Shown here in pieces: positions 29,901 through 38,137 of a DNA stretch of 64,000 bases; positions within the stretch are counted from its first letter, which is position 1; every line of letters starts with the position of its first letter. Location of the stretch: contig NZ_PPEK01000009.1 of NCBI RefSeq assembly GCF_002899715.1, forward strand, positions 50,743 through 114,742, read 5' to 3'. Source of the stretch: Enteroscipio rubneri. Its GTDB lineage: Bacteria; Actinomycetota; Coriobacteriia; Coriobacteriales; Eggerthellaceae. The notes under the pieces are model-generated. The model was not told the DNA's origin and made no database searches. It worked only from the letters and a program-made list of their open reading frames with translations. The position numbers and the translations under genes are program-made.

Positions 29901-29910
29901 GGCGGAATAG
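26908..29910 (+). CDS. M16C-family (presequence-protease-like) zinc metalloprotease
   Basis: A 1000-residue insulinase-superfamily peptidase. The inverted zinc motif H-x-x-E-H is at residues 67-71 (HILEH) inside the typical GVFHILEHSVLCGSDKFPVKEPF segment, followed by SSMQTFLNAMTFPDKTMYP, both hallmarks of the M16C group (PreP, falcilysin). The length covers the two halves that close around peptide substrates. No signal peptide, so it probably degrades peptides in the cytoplasm. The start is preceded only by a weak AAAGG. The 297-base gap to the divergent secreted-protein gene shows no strong promoter; GTTGTGCTATCCT at about 26783-26795 is the best candidate. Confidence 0.92.
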   Translation: MNLSVNQTLHGFTVLAREELPEIDGTAFVLVHKKSGARLLYLANDDSNKAFSIAFKTPPADDTGVFHILEHSVLCGSDKFPVKEPFVDLLKSSMQTFLNAMTFPDKTMYPVASTNEQDLLNLMDVYLDAVLHPAIYRKRAIFEQEGWHYELAGDVESDLGDSIAGDVVARTEAEDATAELVLNGVVYNEMKGALSDPNSVLYDELQAALFPDTAYRFESGGTPRAIPDLTYEQFLDEHRRHYRLSNSYLTLYGDLDLNRMLAFLDREYLSPVADEEAARDRERSEAGELPLVPHALEAQAPVVAEHVKRTMDTAPENACAGLGYVIGDAAERTRVTAVDILLDALMGSNEAPVKRALLDAGLADDVLAFLADGMLQPFIVVQLRGAKPEAAKRFRAIFEDAVRAVVEQGVDRTLVEASLSRAEFVMREHDFGMADGVALSMTALSGWLYDDALATTYLRYEDDFALMRRELGTGYFERILVDVFLESDHWALAEIVPADGDEEAFEIERLRTAEAAMDPADFARIADEEAALRRMQTEPDAPAALATLPRLSVGDIGDAPDEPAYGTVDGTPVPCIRHHVPSRGIAYTYRYFDLNRAQFEELPYVAVLALVLGKLGTARHTAAEIDTLVNGKLGNLSFFADLYEGDGEARDLAPKFVVGASALSENVEAACELPLEIMLETDFSDAGKIKDVLQQRRIGMEQSFAAAGHAAAMARVASYYLPAGVIREQLGGIDFYRFLKDLLAHYDERADEVAEHLTALARRLFVDEGCTVSFAGSDEDFERFWSAGAGTGRPGSPELPLSVPEPVIRNEAFVVPSDVCYAAQGFDRRAIGAPYTGAWQVAARALSYDYLWNEVRVKGGAYGAGFGAARTGNMRFYSYRDPHLDETLARFAESAAWLASFEPRTEEMEGYVVATVAGFDAPLKARALVRRQDGDWFAGRTPETRHATRSEMLSATPEEVRSLAKPLALAIERNAVCAFGGQDIIEESGAGFDVITLLAE

Positions 29911-30026
29911 CGTCGGAGAGGCGCAAGCGAAAGTCGACATTCACGTCGGCACGCGATGCGTTTCGAGCTAGAATGGGCCGTTGAGGACGGAACCTTGCAC
30001 GGTTCCGGGTTCGCGCGCCGTCGGGC

Positions 30027-30065
30027 TTGACGGGATGCGATATTAATGATACTTCTATAGTATCA
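30027..30065 (+). promoter_or_regulatory. Palindromic operator and promoter region of sufCB
   Basis: TTGACG (30027-30032) is a good -35. Downstream, TGATACT (30047-30053) and AGTATCA (30059-30065) form an inverted repeat with a 5-base spacer in AT-rich DNA; the -10 must overlap it. Its GATACT half-site and the string ATAGTATC recur in the padR operator at 62965. A 7-base hairpin CGGAACC-N6-GGTTCCG (29988-30007) lies just upstream and may end the protease transcript. Confidence 0.6.
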
Positions 30066-30100
30066 ATTAGACGAGCGAAGCAGAGATGGAGAGCACGGCC

Positions 30101-30877
30101 ATGCTTGAATTGAAGAACCTCACGTTCGAGGTGCCGCTCTCCGAGGGATCCTCGGAGAAGAAGCGCATCATCGACGACCTGTCGCTGACGATCCCCAGCG
30201 ACCGCTTCACGGTTATCACCGGCCCAAACGGCGGCGGGAAATCCACCCTCGCAAAGCTCATCATGGGCGTGGAGCAACCGACCGCGGGACGAATCCTGTT
30301 CGAGGGGGAAGACATCACCGATCTCGGTATCACCGAGCGCGCTCGGCGCGGCATCGGCTACGGGTTCCAGCAACCGGCCCGCTTCAAGGGCATGAAGGTG
30401 AAAAAGCTCCTCGATATTGCAGCCGGCAAAAAGTTGCCGATGCTGTCCTGCAACGAGTACCTGGCCAAGGTGGGACTCTGCTCAGCGAGCTACCTTACCC
30501 GCGAGGTGGACAAGAACCTGTCCGGCGGCGAGGTGAAGCGAATCGAGATCGCCACGATCCTCGCGCGCGACCCGCAACTCGCCATCTACGACGAGCCGGA
30601 AGCCGGCATCGACCTCTGGAGCTTCGACCGTCTCACCGAGACGTTCCGCAGCATCCATGAGGCCCGCGACGGCCGTTCGATCGTGATTATTTCGCACCAG
30701 GAACGCATCATTCAACTTGCCGATGAGATCGTGGTGCTGCGCGACGGACGAGTGGTCGAGACGGGAGCACCTGACGACATCATGCCGAAGCTCGGCTTTG
30801 TCTCCAAGGGCATACCCGGCTGCCAGCTGACGGAGCCGACAGAACTCCATCTCACCGAGATTCCCACCACCTGCTAG
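30101..30877 (+). CDS. sufC: Fe-S cluster assembly ATPase SufC
   Basis: SufC is the ABC-type ATPase that drives shape changes in the SufB scaffold during Fe-S cluster assembly. The 258-residue protein shows GPNGGGKSTLAKLIMG, the signature LSGGEVKRIEIA and LAIYDEPEAGIDLW, where the Glu-Ala-Gly form is typical of SufC. I prefer ATG 30101 (MLELKNLTF), which has GGAGAG 8 bases upstream, over ATG 30086. sufB follows after 137 bases. No sufD, sufS or sufU lies beside them, so this is a two-gene system. Confidence 0.93.
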   Translation: MLELKNLTFEVPLSEGSSEKKRIIDDLSLTIPSDRFTVITGPNGGGKSTLAKLIMGVEQPTAGRILFEGEDITDLGITERARRGIGYGFQQPARFKGMKVKKLLDIAAGKKLPMLSCNEYLAKVGLCSASYLTREVDKNLSGGEVKRIEIATILARDPQLAIYDEPEAGIDLWSFDRLTETFRSIHEARDGRSIVIISHQERIIQLADEIVVLRDGRVVETGAPDDIMPKLGFVSKGIPGCQLTEPTELHLTEIPTTC

Positions 30878-31014
30878 ATAAACGACGGGGTTTCCGCGGC
30901 AAAGCCGCAAAAGCTCCGAGCCGTTCAAGCTCATCTTCCAGACTCTACGTGAAGAGGCAAGCGGTTGGACGGTTCGGCTCGCACCAGAAATCCGCCAGTA
31001 CGAAGGAGGCCGCC

Positions 31015-31944
31015 ATGGCTGTAGACCTTTCCCCTATCGACGAGAGCCTGCTCGCCGAGATCGCGAACATACACGGCATGCCGAAAGGCGCGTTCAACAT
31101 CCGCAAGGACGGGCAGCTCGTCGAGCGCCATTCGTCGGCGAACATCGAGATCGCCACGAAGACGGACAACCCCGGCATCGACATCCGTATCAAGGCCGGC
31201 ACGAAGGGCGAGACGGTGTACATCCCCGTCATCGTGACGCAGGCGGGCCTCAAGGACGTCGTGTACAACACGTTCTACATCGAGGACGACTGCGACGTGA
31301 CCATCATTGCCGGCTGCGGCATCCACAACGAGAGCCACCAGGCCTCCGAGCACGACGGCATCCACACGTTCTACTGCGGCAAGAACAGCCACGTGAAGTA
31401 CGTGGAGAAGCACTACGGCGAGGGCGCGGGCACCGGCGAGCGCATCCTCAACCCCGTGACGAACGTCATCATGGAGGAGAACGCGAGCTGCGAGATGGAG
31501 CTCACGCAGCTGCGCGGCGTGTCGTCCACCGTGCGCGACACGAACGCCGAGCTGGGCGCAGGTGCGAAGCTCGTGCTGACCGAGAAGCTGCTGACGCACG
31601 ACGACCAGGTTGCTACCTCGAACATGAAGGTGGAGCTGAAGGGCGACGACTCCAGCGTGCAAGTGATCTCGCGCTCGGTGGCGCAGGACAACTCCAAGCA
31701 GGTGTTCAACCCGCTGGTCATCGGCGAGGCCGCCTGCCGCGGACATGTGCAGTGCGACGCCATCATCATGGGCACGGCGAAGGTGACCGCCATCCCCGGC
31801 ATCGAGGCCGCCAGCGAGGACGCGCTGCTGGTGCACGAGGCCGCCATCGGCAAGATCGCCGGCGACCAGATTATGAAGCTCATGACGCTGGGGCTCACCG
31901 AAGAAGAGGCCGAGCAGGAGATCCTCGAGGACTTCCTGAACTGA
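31015..31944 (+). CDS. SufB/SufD-type Fe-S cluster scaffold protein
   Basis: The single scaffold subunit partnering SufC. The 309-residue protein has the SufBD beta-helix core with EAACRGHVQCDAII and the following HEAAIGKIAGDQIMKLMTLGLTEEEAEQEIL (in part), which is the conserved C-terminus of the family. It is much shorter than E. coli SufB (about 495) or SufD (about 420), lacking the long N-terminal part. It likely forms a homodimer in place of the SufB-SufD pair. ATG 31015 has AAGGAGG upstream; an ATG at 30949 lacks one. Probably one operon with sufC. Confidence 0.9.
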   Translation: MAVDLSPIDESLLAEIANIHGMPKGAFNIRKDGQLVERHSSANIEIATKTDNPGIDIRIKAGTKGETVYIPVIVTQAGLKDVVYNTFYIEDDCDVTIIAGCGIHNESHQASEHDGIHTFYCGKNSHVKYVEKHYGEGAGTGERILNPVTNVIMEENASCEMELTQLRGVSSTVRDTNAELGAGAKLVLTEKLLTHDDQVATSNMKVELKGDDSSVQVISRSVAQDNSKQVFNPLVIGEAACRGHVQCDAIIMGTAKVTAIPGIEAASEDALLVHEAAIGKIAGDQIMKLMTLGLTEEEAEQEILEDFLN

Positions 31945-31956
31945 CGGCTTCTGGAC

Positions 31957-32001
31957 CGAGGTCGTGAACCGGGCGTCGGCAACGTCCTGTTCACGACCTC
32001 G
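31957..32001 (+). terminator. Probable terminator after sufCB
   Basis: A perfect 13-base inverted repeat (31957-31969 and 31989-32001, arms CGAGGTCGTGAAC and its complement) with a 19-base loop, 12 bases past the sufB stop. The run after it (ACACCGTTT) is weak, so it may be only a partial stop or an mRNA-protecting structure. Confidence 0.55.
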
Positions 32002-32077
32002 ACACCGTTTCACGCGGCGATGCGCCCGAGCGCGTTTGTTGCGTATGCTGTTCCCCACCCCAAGGAAAGGAACGGCT

Positions 32078-32326
32078 ATGAGCATCATTGTTTGGATCAT
32101 CATCGGAGGGCTCGCCGGATGGGCGGCGAACGCGATCATGAAGACCGACGGCGGCCTGGTCAAGAACATCGTCGTCGGCATCGTGGGCGCGCTCATCGGC
32201 GGATTCATCATGAGCTTCTTCGGCGCCGCAGGCTTCACCGGCTTCAACCTGTGGTCGTTCGTGGTGGCGCTAATCGGCTCGATCGTACTCATCTGGGTAA
32301 TCAATCTGATCACCAACAGAAGATGA
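32078..32326 (+). CDS. GlsB/YeaQ/YmgE-family small membrane protein
   Basis: An 82-residue protein with three hydrophobic segments separated by glycine-rich turns (IIGGLAGWAANAIMK, IVGALIGGFIMSFFG), the pattern of the transglycosylase-associated GlsB/YeaQ family. The biochemical role of the family is unknown; members are often linked to stress. ATG 32078 has AAGGAAAGGAA upstream. Single gene, flanked by terminators on both sides. TATGCT at 32044-32049 could be its -10. Confidence 0.9.
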   Translation: MSIIVWIIIGGLAGWAANAIMKTDGGLVKNIVVGIVGALIGGFIMSFFGAAGFTGFNLWSFVVALIGSIVLIWVINLITNRR

Positions 32327-32358
32327 AAGCCCGCATACGAGCGGACGCGGCTCTCACT

Positions 32359-32394
32359 GCGAATACCGGCGACCGTCTGGCCGCCGGTATTCGC
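32359..32394 (+). terminator. Rho-independent terminator after the GlsB-family gene
   Basis: A perfect 13-base stem (GCGAATACCGGCG at 32359-32371, complement at 32382-32394), 10-base loop, followed by TTTTCT. The rest of the gap to 32617 shows nothing else. Confidence 0.85.
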
Positions 32395-32617
32395 TTTTCT
32401 GCACGTTCGAACCTGGTTTCAGCCGGACCGCTTCCTCTGATTCACGGATAACGAAGAACGAGCACGATGCAGCCGGATTCGCTTGTGCCGATCCGTGCAA
32501 ACTCCCCAAGTCGCGCGCTGCACCACCAGCAGCAGATCGACCATGCGTCCGTAGCGCCGTCCGTCTGGTTGTTCGACTTAGGATACGCGTCGTTGACTGC
32601 GTTCGAGGCGTCCAGAC

Positions 32618-35077
32618 CTAGGCGACATCGAGGCCGCTTTCCAGCGAGCGTGCAACGACTATGAGGGCATCATCGGAAGCAAGCTGAGCGACCGCATACG
32701 CGGGAAAGGCCGAAGCTCTCAGGATGCCGGCATCGGCAAGTCCCAGAGCAGCTTGTGCGAGACATCCCATCACCTCGGACGTGGGTGCTGCGGGTATGCC
32801 GTTTTCATGCAGCGTTGCCGCCGCCGCATCGTTCGACAGATGCTCCCGCATCCCCATCTGCTCCATGAGATCGGCCATCTCGATCTCCGCGTGTCCAGCC
32901 ATGTCGCCGCCGTCGGCAGTCACCGACGTATAGCACGCAAGCGCCAGGTCGAACCGGTCCTGTTTCCACAGCGAATACGCCAGCCGATAGCGCAGATAGC
33001 TGCTGTCCCGGCGGTCGGAGGCTATGCGCAAGGCGCGCCGCGCCAACTCCTCCGCCTCGGCAAAGCGGCCTTCGTCCATGAGCACAGATACTCCATCAAG
33101 GTACCCTGGAAGCGAGGTGGGCGCCAACGACCTGCACGCCTCGGCCACCTCGAGCGCGCGCGTCACATCGCCCACCTGCGCATAGAGGCGCGAAAGCGAG
33201 CTCTGCGCCGCGAAGGCTGCGTCGGACGCTTTGCTGTACCGCGTTTTCACGTCCGCTTCAGATAGCCGCACCAGCATGCGCGTACAGGGGTTTGCGCAGT
33301 ACAGCGGCACGCGCCCATCGCTGGAACCGCCTTCCGCGGCGCGCTTCGACTCCCGCTCGCCCGCCTGCGCTGCAATCTCCTCGAGTAGCACGATGCTTGC
33401 GAGAGGCGAAGACTCCGCGTCCTCCATCGCCACAGATACCCGAGCAGTCAGATCAGCGTCTTCATCGTGGAGCACGTCGAGCTCGCACACGCGGTCGGCC
33501 TGCAGAAGCTCCGAGAGCGGCCCGGGCAGCGCCCGATCATCCTCCCACAGCGGCGAACGTCGGCTCTCCAAACCGATATCGAGCGGTTGCGCGACTCCGA
33601 AGAAACCATCGTCCGAAAATGCAGCCGAGCAATCAGCAGGATTCAGCAAAGCAAGCACGGCGGCGGGATCGCAGGCGTTGCGATCGGCACCGAGCGCGCC
33701 TTCAGCGATGAGGGGTAGCACATCCGACATGAATGAAATGCGATCGAACCTGAGCGACATGCCAACCGGCGCGTCGAGGCCCCCAGGCCGCACCGTCACG
33801 TAAGCCCGCGCTATACCGACGCCCGCACCGAAGGCTGCAGCAGCGAGCAGCGCCGCGAGCCGCATCGCATAAGCCGATGCGGCCCAGCCCCGCAGCATCC
33901 GCACATCCTCCCATGCGCCGCGCACTCCGTCCCATCGTGTCGAGGGAAAAGCCTCGGGCTGCGGAACGGAGCACTCCACTGCAACGGTGCCGCCCGCTGC
34001 ATCAGCATCGAAACGATACTCCATGCGAAACGGCAGTCGCATGGTTTCGCACGCCTGGGCGAACCGTGTGCGCACATCCCATTCGCCGCCGCGCGCAGCA
34101 TGCACCCCGTGCATCTGCCGCAGAGGATTCTCGCGCTCGCTTCTCTGTACCGCCTCCGCAGCACCCGAGGCGATGTCGATGATGCACCGCCAATCCTGCT
34201 GAGAGCAGAAACCCTCGTCAAAACCGGCATAAGGAGCCGCGGTCCCGGGAAAGCCCTCTACAGCCTCCTGCACGAGCAAGAGCCGGTTGAGCGCGCTTTC
34301 GACTGCCAGCACCAGCTGGCGTTCCCCGGCGCTCAACGCCGAATCATCGAAGCGCAGCCATGCGAGCCCCGTTGATGACAGACGGCCCGCTTCGAGAGCG
34401 GTGCGCGCAGCGAGCGGCCGGATCATCGAAGCCCCCGCTTCCTCCAGCAGGCGCGCGGCGTACCGTTCAAAACCAGAGACGGCGCCCGGCTGCGCCGAGC
34501 GCACGTGGTGGACGAGCATGTCGAGCGCATCGGGAAGCGGCGGCCTGAGCAGATCGCCCATCACATCAGCGGCAAGGCCAGTCAAGACCGGCGTTTGCGC
34601 CGCGCTCGGAATATGTACGAACGCAAGATAACCCACTGCCGCAAAGGTTCGCAAACCGAGGCTCGACCCGGCATAAGGCCCGATATCGCAGGAAGGTTGT
34701 TCGAACGCGAAGGTGCCCGTACGCGAGCGCGCGAAGCGCGATACGGTTTGCAGCGGGACTCGCGCGCCTCGGCGCGCCTGCACCTGTCCGAAGTCCTCGT
34801 TGTTCGGAAGGCGCGACAAAAGCAGGTTCGGCTCCCCTTCGGGGATATACGCGAGCGGGCCGTCGCACGCGTATGCCGCGCCATTCGCAGTCAGCCATGC
34901 GAGGAAGCGACCCCGACGTTTGCCGGTGAACTCGAACACGTAGCCGAATCCATCGCTCGGCTGAGGACACGCATCCCAGATCACGCCGTATTCCCTCTGC
35001 GGATCCTGCCCGGGAAGGGGATGCAACTTCATGCTTTTGCCCAGCAGGGGCAGTTTAAATTCAGCCTGATTTTCCAC
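32618..35077 (-). CDS. Large TPR-containing protein of unknown function
   Basis: An 819-residue protein that I do not recognise. The N-terminus (VENQAEFKLPLLGKSMKL) has no signal peptide. A stretch near residues 365-390 is rich in Ala and hydrophobic (SAYAMRLAALLAAAAFGAGVG) but looks like part of a domain. The last about 200 residues hold TPR-like helical pairs (RALEVAEACRSLAPTSLPGY, RFAEAEELARRALRIASD, RFDLALACYTSV). A CANPCTRM segment just before them could bind a metal together with other Cys. Start GTG 35077 follows GGGAGGAG, a strong site. Single gene, likely cytoplasmic. The 281-base region upstream (35078-35358) shows no other gene and no clear promoter. Confidence 0.7.
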   Translation of the reverse strand: MENQAEFKLPLLGKSMKLHPLPGQDPQREYGVIWDACPQPSDGFGYVFEFTGKRRGRFLAWLTANGAAYACDGPLAYIPEGEPNLLLSRLPNNEDFGQVQARRGARVPLQTVSRFARSRTGTFAFEQPSCDIGPYAGSSLGLRTFAAVGYLAFVHIPSAAQTPVLTGLAADVMGDLLRPPLPDALDMLVHHVRSAQPGAVSGFERYAARLLEEAGASMIRPLAARTALEAGRLSSTGLAWLRFDDSALSAGERQLVLAVESALNRLLLVQEAVEGFPGTAAPYAGFDEGFCSQQDWRCIIDIASGAAEAVQRSERENPLRQMHGVHAARGGEWDVRTRFAQACETMRLPFRMEYRFDADAAGGTVAVECSVPQPEAFPSTRWDGVRGAWEDVRMLRGWAASAYAMRLAALLAAAAFGAGVGIARAYVTVRPGGLDAPVGMSLRFDRISFMSDVLPLIAEGALGADRNACDPAAVLALLNPADCSAAFSDDGFFGVAQPLDIGLESRRSPLWEDDRALPGPLSELLQADRVCELDVLHDEDADLTARVSVAMEDAESSPLASIVLLEEIAAQAGERESKRAAEGGSSDGRVPLYCANPCTRMLVRLSEADVKTRYSKASDAAFAAQSSLSRLYAQVGDVTRALEVAEACRSLAPTSLPGYLDGVSVLMDEGRFAEAEELARRALRIASDRRDSSYLRYRLAYSLWKQDRFDLALACYTSVTADGGDMAGHAEIEMADLMEQMGMREHLSNDAAAATLHENGIPAAPTSEVMGCLAQAALGLADAGILRASAFPAYAVAQLASDDALIVVARSLESGLDVA

Positions 35078-35358
35078 GATGCTCCTCCCATGGCGATGCG
35101 CATTGCGATTGAACAACCGCATTCGCGCGCTGAGAGAAAGGATAGCAGAAGAGGCGCCGGCGCGGGATGCGAGCATAGCGCGCCCCGCAATCCAACGTCG
35201 ACTGCCCCTGCGTTTTTCTTATCACGCCCGCAGGCGAGCGACAGTGGCGGATTTTTTGCCGATCTTTGAACGTTTCCCAAGAATTTCGAAGAAACCGCCG
35301 GCACTCGAGCCGCTCTTCCCTCTTTCCGCAGATAAACCAGCTGCCCTCCGTGAGCCTC

Positions 35359-36309
35359 TCATCCGGGATGCAAGATGCCTGGCTCAACCTGCGGCAGCCG
35401 CAAGGCAAACGAGAGCCACGCCACCCCGTCGCGCTCCTCCGCGCGCGCCTCCAACGTGCCGCCCATGCGCTCGGTTAGATGGCGCGCGATTGTCAGGCCG
35501 AGCCCCGAGCTCTCCTGCGAACGCGAAGCGTCCGCCGCGTAATGCGGCTCGAACAGACGCTCGGCATCGAGCCGTCCCACGTCGTCGACGTCGTTCGCGA
35601 AGACAACAGCCACCTCGGCATTCTCCTCCTCGACCACCGCCTCGAAGCTCGACCGCGCGTACTTCGACACATTGTGCAGCAGATTCTCGAACACGCGCTC
35701 AAGGGCCTCCGCGTTCGCACGCGCCTTCACGGCGTGGCGGGGCACTTCCACGCGCACGTCCAGCCCCCGCTCCTCGAGCAGCCGATACTGTTCCGCCACC
35801 GACTCGCGCACGAGCCGGCCCACGTCCACCTGCCCCAGCTCCAGGTGGAAGTCCTCGGCTTCGAACCGCGACAGGTCGTAGAACTGCGCGATGAGCCGCT
35901 GCAAGGCGTCCGCCTTGCGTCTGACCGTGGCGAGCGAGGCGCGAGCCTCAGCGTCCAACGCGCTCTCGTCGACGAGAGCGAGGTACCCCTGGATGGAGGT
36001 GAGCGGCGTGCGCAGGTCGTGACTGATACGCTCAACCTGGGCCTTCAAGTCCGCTTCGCGTCGTGCGTACAGCGCGGCCTGCCGGCGGATTCCCGCAAGC
36101 GACGCGTTCACCGTGCCTAGGAGCGCTTCCAAGTCGGCGTCGGGACTCGGCAGCTTCACGATACGGTTCTCCTCCAGGCGCTCCACGATCTCGCGGAGCT
36201 CGGCGTCAGCCCGTCGAAGCGACCGCTTGAGCAGAAGGCAGCGCACGGCGAACCACGCTGCCACGGCAAGCGCGCAAGCCAAAGCGACGATTAACAGCAC
36301 GTGCGCCAC
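35359..36309 (-). CDS. Sensor histidine kinase
   Basis: A 316-residue kinase with one N-terminal membrane helix (residues 3-27), no extracellular sensor domain and a short linker, then the H box with His97 (RISHDLRTPLTSIQGYL), N box NLLHNVSKYA, and G box SGLGLTIARHL. This small-sensor form is common in kinases coupled to ABC transporters, where the transporter itself senses the signal. The GTG at 36309 has GGGAGGGG upstream. It is the last gene of regulator-ATPase-permease-kinase. Confidence 0.92.
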   Translation of the reverse strand: MAHVLLIVALACALAVAAWFAVRCLLLKRSLRRADAELREIVERLEENRIVKLPSPDADLEALLGTVNASLAGIRRQAALYARREADLKAQVERISHDLRTPLTSIQGYLALVDESALDAEARASLATVRRKADALQRLIAQFYDLSRFEAEDFHLELGQVDVGRLVRESVAEQYRLLEERGLDVRVEVPRHAVKARANAEALERVFENLLHNVSKYARSSFEAVVEEENAEVAVVFANDVDDVGRLDAERLFEPHYAADASRSQESSGLGLTIARHLTERMGGTLEARAEERDGVAWLSFALRLPQVEPGILHPG

Positions 36310-36321
36310 CCCCGCCCCTCC

Positions 36322-37098
36322 CTATAGCTCGATCTTGCGGACGCACCACACGCCCGCAGCCGTGAACGCTCCCAAACCGACAAATCCTGCGATCAGGCAC
36401 TTCGCAAGACCGGCCGGGTCGTTCCACAGCAAGGACGAACCGGACATGCTCACCAGCGCCTCGGTGGCGAAGAAGTTCGGCGGAAGCCAGCTGGCCACGA
36501 TGGCGACGGGCTCGAAGAGAAGTCCGGCCATCCGCAGCGTGTAGGGAATGACGAACAGGACGACCACCCACGCGACCAGCGCCGAGGAGGTGGTCTTGCA
36601 GTGGGCGAGCACCGCGGACATGAGGACGACCGAGGCAAACACGGACGGCAGGGCGACCGCGACGCCCGACAGCAGGTCCACGACCGGCGGCAACGCCGGT
36701 CCCTCCAACAGCAGGACAGCACTGCCCACGTACGCCGCCAGCACCACGACCATGCAAGCAAGCCCGGCAAGCGATGAGACGACGCACTGAGCCGCGAAAA
36801 CCGAGGTGCGCGAGCAGCCGTGCGAGAGCGCGTTCTTCATCGTGCCATTCTTCTTGTCCTCGGAGTAAAGGAACCATACCAGCATCCCGGCCACGAAGAA
36901 CAGCGAGCCGAGCGACGAAGTTACGATCCCCAGGTTGAAGCGCACCGTGGCGTAGGGGAAGCCGGGATCGACGAAGGTCATCGCGAACTCGATCGCGTTC
37001 GCCGCTATCGCAAGCAGCGACAAGATGCCCGCGAGCAGGTACACCTCCTTGCCGCGCACGATGCGGAACGCCTCGCCTTTCATATAGTTCAGCATCAT
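36322..37098 (-). CDS. ABC-2-type transporter permease
   Basis: A 258-residue membrane protein with six hydrophobic segments and the ABC-2 loop EDKKNGTMKNALSHGCSRT after the second. It matches permeases of the lantibiotic or antibiotic resistance type (BcrB, NukE-like). The start ATG 37098 overlaps the ATPase stop (ATGA) and has GGAG upstream; the longer frame is the ATPase gene read out of frame. It pairs with the ATPase upstream; substrate unknown. Confidence 0.88.
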   Translation of the reverse strand: MMLNYMKGEAFRIVRGKEVYLLAGILSLLAIAANAIEFAMTFVDPGFPYATVRFNLGIVTSSLGSLFFVAGMLVWFLYSEDKKNGTMKNALSHGCSRTSVFAAQCVVSSLAGLACMVVVLAAYVGSAVLLLEGPALPPVVDLLSGVAVALPSVFASVVLMSAVLAHCKTTSSALVAWVVVLFVIPYTLRMAGLLFEPVAIVASWLPPNFFATEALVSMSGSSLLWNDPAGLAKCLIAGFVGLGAFTAAGVWCVRKIEL

Positions 37099-38012
37099 GC
37101 GGCCCCCTTCTCCTTCAAGCCCAGATAGTACTGCTCGAGCGACATCGTGCGGCGTTCGAGCCGGAAGACGTCCATGCCCGCCGCGCCGGCGAGCCCGCTG
37201 TAGGCCTCCGCGCCCGCTCGAGGGTCGAGGATGCGCACCGCTTGGTCGGGAAGCACCTGGTAGCGCTCGCCGGGCCGCTCCCTTTCCAGCAGCACCGTAT
37301 AGCCGGCCGGGTCGGACACGGCGATGTCGATGAAGTCCGCGCACCGCGCGCGCAGCTGCTCGGCGCCCACCTGCTCCAAAAGCCTCCCCCGGTTCAGGAA
37401 GCCATACACCGTGGCCATCTGCTCGAGCTCGGCCAAGTGATGGCTCGACACCACCACGGTGATGCCCTTCTCGCGGTTGAGGCGCAGCAGGAGCGCGCGC
37501 ATCTCGACGATGCCGCTCGGGTCGAGGCCGCTCGTCGGCTCGTCCAACACGAGCAGCTCCGGCTCGCCGATGAGCGCCATCGCCAGGCCGAGACGCTGCT
37601 TCATGCCCATCGACAGATCCTTGCAGGCGCGGTCCTTCGCGTAGGCCAGGCCCACCTCCTCGAGCAGGCGGCCCACCGCCTCCCCGCCCGGCACGCCCTT
37701 CTGGATGCGGCAGCATTCCAAGTTGCGCTCGACGCTCAGATTCGGATAGAAGCCGGGGCTCTCGATGATGGACCCCACGCGTGCGCGCTGCCGCCCCAGG
37801 TCGCTCGGCGCATGCGCCCCGAAAAGGCGCATCTCGCCCGCGGTAGGGAACGCAAGCCCGCACAAAAGCTTGAACAGGGTGGTCTTGCCCGCGCCGTTGT
37901 CGCCCACCAGCCCGTAAACGTCGCCGCGGCGCACCGACACGCTCACGCCGTCCAAGGCGGCCACGTCGCCGTAGCGCTTCGCGAGCTCGTTCGTCTCGAT
38001 AACGTGTTCCAT
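37095..38012 (-). CDS. ABC transporter ATP-binding protein
   Basis: A 305-residue ATPase with Walker A GDNGAGKTT, signature LSMGMKQRLG and Walker B LLVLDEPTSGLDPSG. The sequence resembles BcrA-type subunits that give resistance to peptide antibiotics, or move lantibiotics. The C-terminal 90 residues are the usual accessory domain. With the permease it forms one exporter, linked to the two-component system of the same operon. The 125-base gap upstream contains a repeated CTTTCCTT/CCTTTCTT motif. Confidence 0.92.
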   Translation of the reverse strand: MEHVIETNELAKRYGDVAALDGVSVSVRRGDVYGLVGDNGAGKTTLFKLLCGLAFPTAGEMRLFGAHAPSDLGRQRARVGSIIESPGFYPNLSVERNLECCRIQKGVPGGEAVGRLLEEVGLAYAKDRACKDLSMGMKQRLGLAMALIGEPELLVLDEPTSGLDPSGIVEMRALLLRLNREKGITVVVSSHHLAELEQMATVYGFLNRGRLLEQVGAEQLRARCADFIDIAVSDPAGYTVLLERERPGERYQVLPDQAVRILDPRAGAEAYSGLAGAAGMDVFRLERRTMSLEQYYLGLKEKGAA

Positions 38013-38137
38013 CGAAAGGGTTCTTCCTCTCTCTCGCCCGATCCTTCGAGAAAGAACTTTAGCCCGCAGGCCCGAAATAAGTCCTCAAGAAAGGCTAAGG
38101 AAAGCGTAAAGGTCCGCGCCGCCGACGCCCCGCCCCC

